Shown piece after piece: positions 51,070 through 59,020 of a DNA stretch of 64,000 nucleotides. The translations under genes were made by a program, and so were the position numbers. Under the pieces are notes generated by a model. That model saw only the letters and a program-made list of their open reading frames with translations, had not been told where the DNA came from and made no database searches. The stretch lies in the NCBI RefSeq assembly GCF_000513295.1, contig NC_023065.1:558001-622000 (forward strand), given 5' to 3'. The first letter of the stretch is position 1. Every line of letters starts with the position of its first letter. The DNA is from Magnetospirillum gryphiswaldense MSR-1 v2 (lineage in GTDB: Bacteria > Pseudomonadota > Alphaproteobacteria > Rhodospirillales > Magnetospirillaceae).

Positions 51070-52378
51070 GGCCGCCCCCATGGTTGAAAAAGCGATCGCC
51101 GTGACCCCGGCCCAGGCAGCCGCCTCGCGGCTCAAGCAACGCTACGCCGCCGAACGCCGGTTCAAGGCTCTTGGCATCTCCGCCATCGTGCTGGCCCTGG
51201 GCTTTCTGGCCCTGCTGCTGGTCACCATCCTGTCCAACGGCCTGACCGCCTTTGTCCAGACCAACATCCGCGTCGACGTCACCTTGGACGCCGAGACCCT
51301 GGGGGTCGACCCGGTCAAGCCCAGTGCCGATGCCCTGGCCGCCGCTAATTACGGCCAGGTGATCAAGAACGCCATGTACAAGGCCTTCCCGACGGTGGAA
51401 AGCCGCCCTGAACGCCGGCAGTTGGCCGCCCTGGTGTCGTCGGGCGCCGATGTCGGCTTGCGCAAGATGCTGGTGGCCAATCCCAGCCTGCTGGGCAGCA
51501 CGCAAAGCGTCTGGCTGGTCGCCGACGACGATGTCGACATGGCCATGAAGGGACATATCACCCGTACGGCCGGGGCCGAGGGCAGTCGCCTGACCGATGC
51601 CCAGTTGGGCTGGCTGGACGCGTTGGAAAAGAAGGGCGACGTCGCCAAGAAGTTCAACACCGCCCTGTTCACCGTCGGCGACTCGCGTGAACCGGAACAG
51701 GCCGGCCTGTGGGGCGCGGTGGTCGGCTCGTTCTTCTCGCTGTCCATCACGCTGTTGGTCTGCTTCCCGCTGGGGGTGGCCACCGCCGTTTACCTGGAAG
51801 AATTCGCCCCCAAGAACCGCTGGACCGACCTGATCGAGGTCAACATCAACAATCTGGCGGCGGTGCCGTCGGTGGTGTTCGGTCTGTTGGGTCTGGCCAT
51901 CTTCCTCAACTTCTTCGGCTTCCCGCGTTCGGCCCCGCTGGTCGGCGGTCTGGTGCTGGCGCTGATCTCCCTGCCCACCATCATCATCGCCGGTCGTGCC
52001 GCCATGAAGGCGGTGCCGCCGTCGATCCGCGAGGCCGCCTTGGGCCTGGGCGCCAGCAAGCTGCAAATGGTCACCGACCACGTGCTGCCCCTGTCCATGC
52101 CCGGCATCCTGACCGGCACCATCTTGGGGATGGCCCACGCCCTGGGGGAAACCGCGCCGCTTCTGATGATCGGCATGGTCGCTTTCATCGTCGACATTCC
52201 GGCCAGTCCGCTGGACCCGTCGGCGGTGCTGCCGGTGCAGGTCTATCTGTGGGCCGACAGCCCGGAACGCGCCTTTGTCGAGCGGACCAGCGCCGCCATC
52301 ATGGTGCTGCTGTTCTTCCTGGGCATGATGAACGTGGTCGCCATCTTGCTTCGCAAGAAGTTTGAACGCCGCTGGTAG
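51062..52378 (+). CDS. pstA: Phosphate ABC transporter, permease PstA
   Basis: A 438-residue permease, again longer than E. coli PstA: a periplasmic insert of about 170 residues follows the first helix (FKALGISAIVLALGFLALLL). The core contains VVGSFFSLSITLLVCFPLGVATAVYLEEF, NINNLAAVPSVVFGLLGLA, and the coupling loop IREAALGLGASKLQMVTDHVLP. The ATG at 51062 is inside the end of pstC; a GTG at 51053 is a possible earlier start. Confidence 0.94.
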   Translation: MTEAAPMVEKAIAVTPAQAAASRLKQRYAAERRFKALGISAIVLALGFLALLLVTILSNGLTAFVQTNIRVDVTLDAETLGVDPVKPSADALAAANYGQVIKNAMYKAFPTVESRPERRQLAALVSSGADVGLRKMLVANPSLLGSTQSVWLVADDDVDMAMKGHITRTAGAEGSRLTDAQLGWLDALEKKGDVAKKFNTALFTVGDSREPEQAGLWGAVVGSFFSLSITLLVCFPLGVATAVYLEEFAPKNRWTDLIEVNINNLAAVPSVVFGLLGLAIFLNFFGFPRSAPLVGGLVLALISLPTIIIAGRAAMKAVPPSIREAALGLGASKLQMVTDHVLPLSMPGILTGTILGMAHALGETAPLLMIGMVAFIVDIPASPLDPSAVLPVQVYLWADSPERAFVERTSAAIMVLLFFLGMMNVVAILLRKKFERRW

Positions 52379-52388
52379 GATTTGATCC

Positions 52389-53174
52389 ATGAACGCGATA
52401 CCCGTCACCGAACCGCGCCTGTCCAAGGTTTCTGCCCGCGACGTCAACGTCTATTACGGCCAGAAGCATGCGTTGAAGCATGTGGATCTGGACATCCGCC
52501 CCAACGACGTCACCGCCCTGATCGGGCCGTCGGGCTGCGGCAAGTCCACCTTTCTGCGCTGCATCAACCGCATGAACGATCTGATCGATACCGCTCAGGT
52601 TACCGGGTCTTTGACCCTGGACGGCGACGACGTCTATGACAAGAACATCGACGTGGTGCAGTTGCGCGCCCGTGTCGGCATGGTGTTCCAAAAGCCCAAT
52701 CCGTTCCCCAAGTCGATCTATGACAACGTCGCCTACGGCCCGCGCATCCATGGCATGGCCCGCGATCAGGCCGAACTGGACGAAATCGTCATGGGCAGCC
52801 TGGAAAAGGCCGGCCTGCTGGCCGAGGTCAAGGATCGGCTGGAAGAAACCGGCACCGGCCTGTCGGGCGGTCAGCAGCAGCGCCTGTGCATCGCCCGGGC
52901 CATCGCGGTGGCCCCCGAGGTGATCCTGATGGACGAGCCGTGCTCGGCCCTTGACCCCATCGCCACCGCCAAGGTCGAGGAACTGATCGACGAATTGCGT
53001 GAGAACTTCACCATCGTCATCGTCACCCATTCCATGCAGCAGGCGGCCCGCGTGTCGCAGCGCACGGCGTTCTTCCATCTGGGGGAACTGGTCGAGGTCG
53101 GCGACACCGAGCAGATTTTCACCAACCCGCAGCATCCGCTGACCCAGGGCTACATCACTGGCCGCTTCGGCTGA
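52389..53174 (+). CDS. pstB: Phosphate ABC transporter, ATP-binding protein
   Basis: A 261-residue ABC ATPase: Walker [21 protein letters not shown]-loop [20 protein letters not shown], signature [14 protein letters not shown], Walker [17 protein letters not shown] and switch His in [15 protein letters not shown]. The ERISDRTAFF-like block ([13 protein letters not shown]) is typical of PstB. Lies 10 bp after pstA and 10 bp before phoU. Confidence 0.97.
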   Translation: MNAIPVTEPRLSKVSARDVNVYYGQKHALKHVDLDIRPNDVTALIGPSGCGKSTFLRCINRMNDLIDTAQVTGSLTLDGDDVYDKNIDVVQLRARVGMVFQKPNPFPKSIYDNVAYGPRIHGMARDQAELDEIVMGSLEKAGLLAEVKDRLEETGTGLSGGQQQRLCIARAIAVAPEVILMDEPCSALDPIATAKVEELIDELRENFTIVIVTHSMQQAARVSQRTAFFHLGELVEVGDTEQIFTNPQHPLTQGYITGRFG

Positions 53175-53184
53175 GGACGATGAC

Positions 53185-53877
53185 ATGAGCGACCATACCG
53201 TAAAGTCCTATGACGAAGAACTGGCCCACCTGACCAACATCATCGCCCGCATGGGCGGGATGGCCGAGGCCCAGTTCGCGTCCGCCCTGCAAGCTTTGTC
53301 CAAGCGCGACAGCGATCTGGCCGCCCGCGTGGTCGCCGGCGACACCCGCGTCGACGAGCTTGAACACGAAGTGCAGCAATTCACCGTCCGCCTGTTGGCC
53401 CTGCGCCAGCCGGTGGCGTCTGATCTGCGCCACATCGTCGCCGCCCTCAAGATCGGCTCCGAACTTGAACGCGTTGCCGATTATGCCGCCAATGTGGCCA
53501 AGCGCTCGTTGGTGCTCAACCAGCTACCGCCGGTCAAGCCGGTCGCCGCCGTGCTGCATCTGGCCCATCTGGTGCAGGAAATCCTGAAAGACATCCTCGA
53601 CGCCTATATCGAGCGCGACGTGGAAAAGGCCATCCGGGTGTGGAACCGGGATGAGGAGGTGGACGATCTGTACACCGGCCTGTTCCGTGAATTGATCACC
53701 TATATGATGGAAGACCCGCGCACCATCACCGCCTGCACCCATCTGATGTTCATGGCCAAGAATATCGAACGCATCGGCGACCATGCCACCAACATCGCCG
53801 AAACCCTGCATTTCCTGGTGGTCGGCACGCCGATCAAGGGCGAGCGCCCCAAGGGCAACACCGTGGATACCGAGTGA
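53185..53877 (+). CDS. phoU: Phosphate signalling protein PhoU
   Basis: PhoU links PstSCAB activity to PhoR/PhoB signalling and limits phosphate uptake. The 230-residue all-helical product has two PhoU repeats; each contains the metal-binding E/DxxxD type motif (for example LRHIVAALKIGSELERVADYA and LMFMAKNIERIGDHATNIAE). GAGGA lies just before the ATG. Confidence 0.95.
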   Translation: MSDHTVKSYDEELAHLTNIIARMGGMAEAQFASALQALSKRDSDLAARVVAGDTRVDELEHEVQQFTVRLLALRQPVASDLRHIVAALKIGSELERVADYAANVAKRSLVLNQLPPVKPVAAVLHLAHLVQEILKDILDAYIERDVEKAIRVWNRDEEVDDLYTGLFRELITYMMEDPRTITACTHLMFMAKNIERIGDHATNIAETLHFLVVGTPIKGERPKGNTVDTE

Positions 53878-53886
53878 GCCACCGAC

Positions 53887-54588
53887 ATGGATATGAAGCC
53901 GCTTATTCTGATCGTCGAGGACGAGGCCGCCCTGGCCACCATGCTGCGCTATAACCTGGAAAAGGAAGGCTATCGCGTCTGCGAGGCCGGCGACGGCGAG
54001 GAAGCCCTGACCCTGGTGTCGGAGCGCAAGCCCGATCTGGTGGTGCTGGACTGGATGCTCCCCAGCCTGTCCGGCATCGAGGTCTGCCGCCAGCTGCGCC
54101 GCAAGCCGGCAACGCGTGAACTGCCCATCATCATGCTGACCGCGCGTGGCGAAGAGGGCGACAAAATCCGGGGCCTCAATACCGGCGCCGATGATTACAT
54201 GACCAAGCCGTTCAGCCTGCCCGAGCTGATGGCCCGTATCCGCGCCATGCTGCGCCGGGTGCAGCCGGTGCCGCAAAAGGGCATGCTGGAATATGGCGAC
54301 ATCGCCATGGATCTGGCCGCCCACCGCGTCACCCGCGGCGACCGCCCGGTGCATCTGGGGCCGACGGAATTCCGCCTGCTGCAATTCTTCATGCAGCATC
54401 CCGGCAACGTCTTCTCGCGCGAAGAACTGCTGAACGCGGTGTGGGGGCCGGACATCTATGTGGAACCGCGCACCGTCGACGTCCATATCCGCCGTCTGCG
54501 CAAGGCGCTGAACGGCGACAACGATGCCGACATCATCCGCACCGTGCGTGCCGCCGGCTATGCCTTGGACTCGGAACAGGCGGCCTGA
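53887..54588 (+). CDS. phoB: Phosphate regulon response regulator PhoB
   Basis: A 233-residue OmpR/PhoB-type regulator. The receiver shows ILIVEDEAALATML, acceptor Asp in VVLDWMLPSLSGIE, and Lys in DDYMTKPFS. The winged-helix part shows LGPTEFRLLQFFMQHPGNVFSREEL, VDVHIRRLRKAL and IIRTVRAAGYALD. It should bind the PHO box before pstS. The cognate sensor phoR is not in this cluster. Confidence 0.95.
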   Translation: MDMKPLILIVEDEAALATMLRYNLEKEGYRVCEAGDGEEALTLVSERKPDLVVLDWMLPSLSGIEVCRQLRRKPATRELPIIMLTARGEEGDKIRGLNTGADDYMTKPFSLPELMARIRAMLRRVQPVPQKGMLEYGDIAMDLAAHRVTRGDRPVHLGPTEFRLLQFFMQHPGNVFSREELLNAVWGPDIYVEPRTVDVHIRRLRKALNGDNDADIIRTVRAAGYALDSEQAA

Positions 54589-55130
54589 TGACCGGGATTC
54601 TGGTCTGCGTCGTCGGCCCCTCGGGGGCGGGCAAGGACAGCGTCATGGCTGCCGCCCGCGCCCTGTTGGGCGCTGACGACCGCGTGGTCTTCCCCCGCCG
54701 CATCGTCACCCGCCCCGCCGATGCCGGCGGCGAGGACCATGTGGCGGTGAGTGCGGAAAAGTTCGTGTCCTTGCGCGATGCCGGCGCCCTGGCCCTGCAT
54801 TGGGAAGCCCACGGTATCGCCTATGGCATCCCGGCCAGAATCCGCGACGATCTGGCCCGGGGCTGTGCCGTCATCGCCAATATCTCCCGCACCGCCATCG
54901 CCGAAGCCCGCCGGGGCTTTGACGCCGTGGTGGTGGAAATCACCGCCGACCCGGAAGTCTTGGCCCGTCGTCTGGCCGGACGCGGTCGCGAAACCGCTGA
55001 AGACATCGCCGGTCGCCTGGCCCGCGCGGCCAGCGTGCCGGCGGATGCCGACGAAACCATCGTCAACGATGGCGAACTGGCGGAAGCGGCACAGGCCTTC
55101 GCCGCGATCTTGAAGCGGGCTTGCCGGTAG
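54588..55130 (+). CDS. phnN: Ribose 1,5-bisphosphate phosphokinase PhnN
   Basis: PhnN makes phosphoribosyl pyrophosphate from ribose 1,5-bisphosphate, a product of phosphonate breakdown by C-P lyase. The 180-residue guanylate-kinase-fold product shows the P-loop CVVGPSGAGKDSVM, then RIVTRPADAGGEDH and LHWEAHGIAYGIP. Its ATG overlaps the phoB stop (TGATG), so it is part of the Pho operon. No other phn genes are in the window. Confidence 0.88.
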   Translation: MTGILVCVVGPSGAGKDSVMAAARALLGADDRVVFPRRIVTRPADAGGEDHVAVSAEKFVSLRDAGALALHWEAHGIAYGIPARIRDDLARGCAVIANISRTAIAEARRGFDAVVVEITADPEVLARRLAGRGRETAEDIAGRLARAASVPADADETIVNDGELAEAAQAFAAILKRACR

Positions 55131-55176
55131 GGGTGGAATTTTCTAAGCCATGTCAAAGATTGACATGCGGGGCGCC

Positions 55177-55464
55177 ATGGCCACCAACGTGCATTTGACT
55201 CCCGAACTGGAAGCCTTTGCCCGTCATTGCGTCGAAGGCGGGCGCTACAACAACATGAGCGAAGTGGTACGAGCGGGGCTTCGCTTGCTGCAATCCGCCG
55301 AGGAAGCCGAGCGCAACGGCGCAGCCACGTTGGACGACGTGCTTGCCGACATGGACACGGCCATCGATGTAGCCTCGTGGACAATCGTGCTGCGGCCCGG
55401 GTTTTGCGCGACAGCTTGGCCGATGCCGCCCGTCGCCTGGGCTGATCCCCGGACCTTGGGGTGA
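55177..55464 (+). CDS. ParD-like antitoxin with altered C-terminus
   Basis: A 95-residue product whose N-terminal part is a typical ParD ribbon-helix-helix antitoxin: NVHLTPELEAFARHCVEGGRYNNMSEVVRAGLRLL. After DDVLADMDTAIDVAS the sequence turns into low-complexity residues (TIVLRPGFCATAWPMPPVAW) because the original end was lost; the underlying DNA in another frame reads as ParE. ATGs at 55150 and 55165 are alternatives; 55177 fits the family (MATNVHLT). Confidence 0.65.
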   Translation: MATNVHLTPELEAFARHCVEGGRYNNMSEVVRAGLRLLQSAEEAERNGAATLDDVLADMDTAIDVASWTIVLRPGFCATAWPMPPVAWADPRTLG

Positions 55465-55499
55465 ACCGCCCCAGGATTGCCGGAGGCTCAAACTCCTGA
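55377..55499 (+). pseudogene. ParE toxin remnant
   Basis: In the frame one step from parD, the reading VDNRAAARVLRDSLADAARRLG, a stop (TGA 55443-55445), then SPDLGVNRPRIAGGSNS and another stop matches the helix and PxLGxxRPxIAxG region of ParE/RelE toxins. The start and the C-terminal half are missing and there is an internal stop, so no toxin can be made. It appears fused by deletion to the 3' end of parD. Confidence 0.6.
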
Positions 55500-55532
55500 G
55501 TGGATTGAGCCCATGAGCAAGACGACGAAGAT

Positions 55533-55827
55533 TCACTCCCGCGCGGCGCGGATGTCGTCGAACAGGCAGAAGCGATGGAAGCGGCAGAACTCTGCCAAGG
55601 CGGCAAGGTCGATCTCGATGCGGCCGTCATAGCCGATGTCGTGTCCCGCATCGGCCAGAAGGTCCTCGATCTCCATCAGATACAGAAAGGCCGCCAGGGA
55701 ATCGATCACCATGACCGGGGCCGCCCAGCGACCGCACGAACGGCTCCGCCGATGACAGGATATTGGTGAAGACGTATTCGTCCGCCCTGGCGAAGGCCAG
55801 GGGTGAAAGTGGAATGTGGTCGCTCAT
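55533..55827 (-). pseudogene. Hypothetical gene broken by a frameshift
   Basis: From the ATG at 55827, which overlaps the stop of the preceding gene (ATGA), the reading MSDHIPLSPLAFARADEYVF ... EPFVRSLGG is plausible for about 36 residues. It then degenerates, while the neighbouring frame becomes plausible (PVMVIDSLAAFLYLMEIEDL ... LAALAEFCRFHRFCLFDDIR) and ends at 55533. Joined, they give about 97 residues. A 59-residue ORF from ATG 55712 is the alternative. No family recognised. Confidence 0.45.
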
Positions 55828-56246
55828 GGCCGTACGCCGCAGCCCGAACCCGTCTGGTAGACGCCTCGCCCTTGGGGCAGCACGCCCATCAGGCGGCCCA
55901 GGCCGATGATCGAGGCGGCGACCAAGGTCGCGTCGGCTCCAGGGCAATGGGTCAGGGAATCGGCCCCGGCTTCCAGGGCCTCAAGGGTGGTGACCACATC
56001 GCCGCGCCTGGTCATGACGATGATGCCGGGCCCAAAGCCCTGTCGCCGCCGGATGGATTTGATCGTGTCGATGGCTTGGCGGGGGTGGCGGCGCAGGTCG
56101 AGCAGCACGATGTCTCCCCGGTTCACGGCTCCCCGCCCATCGATGAATTCCGGCACTTCCTTGTCGGCCACCCTTATCCCGCCCCTGCGGAGCAAATGCC
56201 GCAATTCATCGTCAAATCCGCCATCAAGGCTGAGAATTACCTGCAT
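55824..56246 (-). CDS. Atypical receiver-domain protein
   Basis: A 140-residue protein (start MQVILSLDGGFDDELRHLL; ATG 56282 is an alternative). The block GDIVLLDLRRHPRQAIDTIK looks like the phosphoacceptor region of a response regulator, followed by GIIVMTRRGDVVTTLEALEAGADSLTHCPG. The conserved Lys of the usual DDYLxKPF motif is absent (SLTHCPG), and no output domain follows. It may be a degenerate or stand-alone pseudo-receiver. Coupled by an ATGA overlap to the broken gene downstream. Confidence 0.5.
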   Translation of the reverse strand: MQVILSLDGGFDDELRHLLRRGGIRVADKEVPEFIDGRGAVNRGDIVLLDLRRHPRQAIDTIKSIRRRQGFGPGIIVMTRRGDVVTTLEALEAGADSLTHCPGADATLVAASIIGLGRLMGVLPQGRGVYQTGSGCGVRP

Positions 56247-56282
56247 GATAGAGTTTTCACGAAAGTCAAAAACTGGATGCAT

Positions 56283-57023
56283 ATGATAGAATTGATGATG
56301 ATCCTGAAATTGTCATCATCGAGTATCAGCGGTTCCAGTCTAAGAACATCCCGCGCGGACTTTCCTCTGTCCGCCAAGCAATGCGCTCCAGTTTCCAGAT
56401 TTTTGAGCATCCTGCGTCCGATTATTGTGTAACCGGCGGAATTCTAGCGATCTTGCGGATTAGATCATTGGGCGCAAATATGTACGGATACGTCTTTTTG
56501 TTGTTAAAATGTAATTTTTATCAATCTCTGGGGTGTTGTTTTATGGGGTTGGGGGCCAAGAACGACGAGGTTCCAAGAGGAGGCGCTGCTGACATGGCCT
56601 TTGTCAGCCAACAGCATGCGCGGCTTGCCCTGCGGCCGTGCCTTTAGATGTTCGACGTCGCGATAATCTGAGATTCGTCACCGATCAAGGCGGCCACGAT
56701 GGCCCGCTATGCCCTCTGCTCTTGTCTAAAGGGTGAAGGGAAATACCCCCTGACAGAAGGGAGTGTCATATCGCGTACCAATACCGGGTGAGCGGTTTTT
56801 TCACTCCACTTTGCCAGCAAAGCCTGAAAGATCTTGGGGGTGCCGCAATACGTGAAGGGGCTGCATCCATATACTTTGAGGTTGATGGGGGATCATCGAG
56901 CGTTTCGTCAATGTTCCGTGCAGAACAACGATATCCTGATATTCAATAAATATCTGTCACACCTTAGCCTTCCATTGCAATATGGACATATCTCTAAAAT
57001 ACTACAAATTTATGCATAACAAT
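56283..57023. other. AT-rich, gene-poor accessory stretch
   Basis: This 740-bp stretch has clearly lower GC than its surroundings. Besides the IS5 fragment it holds only short ORFs without family likeness or good ribosome sites. A reading on the complement near 56730-56860 (FTYCGTPKIFQALLAKWSEK) may be another eroded gene. It looks like a mobile-element graveyard. Confidence 0.5.
56541..56680 (-). pseudogene. IS5-family transposase fragment
   Basis: On the complement the reading ISDYRDVEHLKARPQGKP followed by RMLLADKGHVSS matches the central DDE region of IS5-type transposases (the D of LLADKG). It degenerates at both ends. Only about 40 codons remain. Confidence 0.5.
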
Positions 57024-57587
57024 TTACAGCTCTATTACGCGCAAGCTGGAAACGAGGCAATCGCGCTTCGCAATTATCCGGCGCTCGGAAAGAAAGTGCA
57101 TTGTTCCGCCAATGATTACCGGAATGGTGTATGTCTCAGTCCACTTTCCCGTGCGCTGAGAGAAAAACACTGAATGAATACCGGAGAAGTCTCCGCATAT
57201 GACACCCGGAAGCTGTCTGTCCCACAATTCATTAAAGACCGAATCGCCGCGAATTACCTTGGCATCTTGTCCAATAATTTTTGACTTATCGAATGAACCA
57301 TTTTCTTCAGGCAAGAATGTCATATCAAGAATGATACTTTTTGTGCTGGCAACAGTCTTTGCCGACAAGGGGGATGCCATCAGTCGCCGGATGTCACATT
57401 CCAGGCGCGTTCCAAATTTCCACATCAGGTCTCGCAGCCGTCTGCGTCGGGAGAGATCTGGTTCACTGACCCCGCGCTCCCACCGGGACACCGTCCCCTG
57501 GTCGACATTCAGCATCTCGGCGATCACGGCTTGTTTCAGCCCGTGATAGCGGCGCAACAGGCGCAATTGGGTTTTCCAGTCGTTCAT
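57024..57587 (-). CDS. XRE-family transcriptional regulator
   Basis: A 187-residue protein starting MNDWKTQLRLLRRYHGL. An N-terminal helix-turn-helix (LKQAVIAEMLNVDQGTVSRWERGVSEPD) is followed by a segment of about 110 residues with GDFSGIHSVFFSQRTGKW and TIPVIIGG, possibly a small ligand-sensing domain. Its ATG overlaps the stop of the upstream EamA transporter (ATGA), so the two are co-expressed and the regulator may control export by that transporter. Confidence 0.8.
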   Translation of the reverse strand: MNDWKTQLRLLRRYHGLKQAVIAEMLNVDQGTVSRWERGVSEPDLSRRRRLRDLMWKFGTRLECDIRRLMASPLSAKTVASTKSIILDMTFLPEENGSFDKSKIIGQDAKVIRGDSVFNELWDRQLPGVICGDFSGIHSVFFSQRTGKWTETYTIPVIIGGTMHFLSERRIIAKRDCLVSSLRVIEL

Positions 57588-58426
57588 GTACGTGTCGTCA
57601 CGAAGATGGTGGAAACGGAAACCAATAGACCGCCAAGGGCCACGTTCCAAGACAGAGTTTCGCCAAAGATCACCCAACCTATCAAGGCGGAAACGAAGAT
57701 TCCGATGTTGTCCACCGGGCTGACCGCTGAGGCCGGAGCCAGCGAGAAAGCCTTAGCCGCGGCAAGCATAGCCAAACCGCCGCCTGCGGCCCCCATCGTG
57801 ATGGCGGCCAATTCCCACGGCTCCGGGGCCTTCCACACCGACACGGCGGGGGCCATCGACATGATCGCGAAGGCCAGTTGAGAATAGGCGACGACGGTCA
57901 GTGGCGCGTTGGCTTCGGTCAGGGCCTTTACCGCCACTTGCGATGCGGCGGACAACAGAGCCGCCCCCAGCGCGGCCAGCAGGCCCAGCGACCAAGCATT
58001 CCAACGTTCCGGCATGATGATCAGAAGAATCCCCAGGAATCCTGCCGCCACCCCAAGCCAGCGACAGGGTGAAACCCGCTCTCCCAGGGTCAGCCGGGCC
58101 AGCCCGGTCAGCGGGAATATACGGGCATGGAAGATAATGGCCACGGCGGCCAGGGCAGAATTGGCATTGGCGTAGAAAAGGCACAACCCGGCCAGGAATC
58201 CGAATCCGGCACGAATGGCAAAAACCCGCCACCCCACCAGCAATGTCGGTCCGGCCACCACGAAAGCCACGCCCATGAACGCGGCCGCCACGGCGTTACG
58301 CAAGAACAACACCTCGAACGGATGAAGGCTCAGGCTGGCATGCTTCAAGAACGAAAGCTGGGCCGAAAAAAAGAAAACGGATGCCAGCATGAAAAGGCTG
58401 CCAAGCACTTGACGATTCTCCGCCAT
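57584..58426 (-). CDS. EamA/DMT-family transporter
   Basis: A 280-residue inner-membrane protein with about ten helices in two EamA halves (LGSLFMLASVFFFSAQLSFLK ... ; WSLGLLAALGAALLSAASQV ...). The family exports amino acids, nucleosides or other metabolites. The start MAENRQVLGSLF has GGGGAG 8 nt upstream; an in-frame TTG at 58483 gives a longer but less likely form. Operon with the XRE regulator. Confidence 0.85.
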   Translation of the reverse strand: MAENRQVLGSLFMLASVFFFSAQLSFLKHASLSLHPFEVLFLRNAVAAAFMGVAFVVAGPTLLVGWRVFAIRAGFGFLAGLCLFYANANSALAAVAIIFHARIFPLTGLARLTLGERVSPCRWLGVAAGFLGILLIIMPERWNAWSLGLLAALGAALLSAASQVAVKALTEANAPLTVVAYSQLAFAIMSMAPAVSVWKAPEPWELAAITMGAAGGGLAMLAAAKAFSLAPASAVSPVDNIGIFVSALIGWVIFGETLSWNVALGGLLVSVSTIFVTTRT

Positions 58427-58510
58427 CTCGTCGCTCCCCGGTGAAGGAGGGCGGAGCGTGACGGGCTCGGTCTCCTGGGTCAAGCGGGATCGGAAGATGC
58501 CTCCCGGCCT

Positions 58511-58717
58511 CTACAAGCCCAGATCGATGCTAATCAGCCTCCTGCCGACGGCCAGGGCGACGGCGTGAGTCACGGTGGCGGCGGCCAGCTTTTTCTTGGC
58601 GTTCTCTATGTGGAATATCACGGTGGATTCGGAAATGGAGAGAATCTGGGCGACCTCCCACGCAGTTTTTCCGCTGGCCACCCAGGTCAGACATTCCGTT
58701 TCCCGTTTGGTGAGCAT
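58511..58717 (-). CDS. LuxR-type HTH-only protein
   Basis: A 68-residue product made of just the LuxR/GerE DNA-binding domain: LTKRETECLTWVASGKTAWE, VAQILSISESTVIFHIENAKKKL, THAVALAVGRRLI. The autoinducer-binding half typical of quorum regulators is missing: the same frame is closed by a stop about 60 bp upstream. It may be a truncated LuxR or a genuine stand-alone GerE-like regulator. Residues of the recognition helix look intact. Confidence 0.7.
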   Translation of the reverse strand: MLTKRETECLTWVASGKTAWEVAQILSISESTVIFHIENAKKKLAAATVTHAVALAVGRRLISIDLGL

Positions 58718-59020
58718 CTGACCGCCTGATTCCGCTGTATTCAGGCGGAATCCTAGCCGTCACGCCCCCAAGATCACTGGGCACAAATATGCAGCAGAAC
58801 ATTCATTGATAGCATTAGCTGTGCCGGCATCGCGCCAAAGAAGTAATCGGTGGGACGTAACGACGATGCGCCCCAGCCAAGGCCCATACCCTCCAATATC
58901 TTCCAGGTGTTGCCGGTGTGGAACGACCGATAGTCTGGCTCCCAGTATTGGTTGGAAGAGAACGTAAGATACGCACAGCATTGCGTTTGAGGTTCGTCTT
59001 CTCTTGGTATTCGGGAATTC
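58718..59020. other. Intergenic stretch without a confident gene
   Basis: Two overlapping ORFs on the complement (58774-59022 and 58760-59038) have no recognisable family and no good ribosome site. The former (NQYWEPDYRSFHTGNTWK) might be an eroded upstream part of the LuxR gene. The promoter of the TIGR03032 gene must also lie here. Confidence 0.4.

Noticed and set aside
56381-56647. 88-residue plus-strand ORF in the AT-rich strip
   Set aside because: It overlaps an IS5 remnant readable on the other strand and resembles no family.
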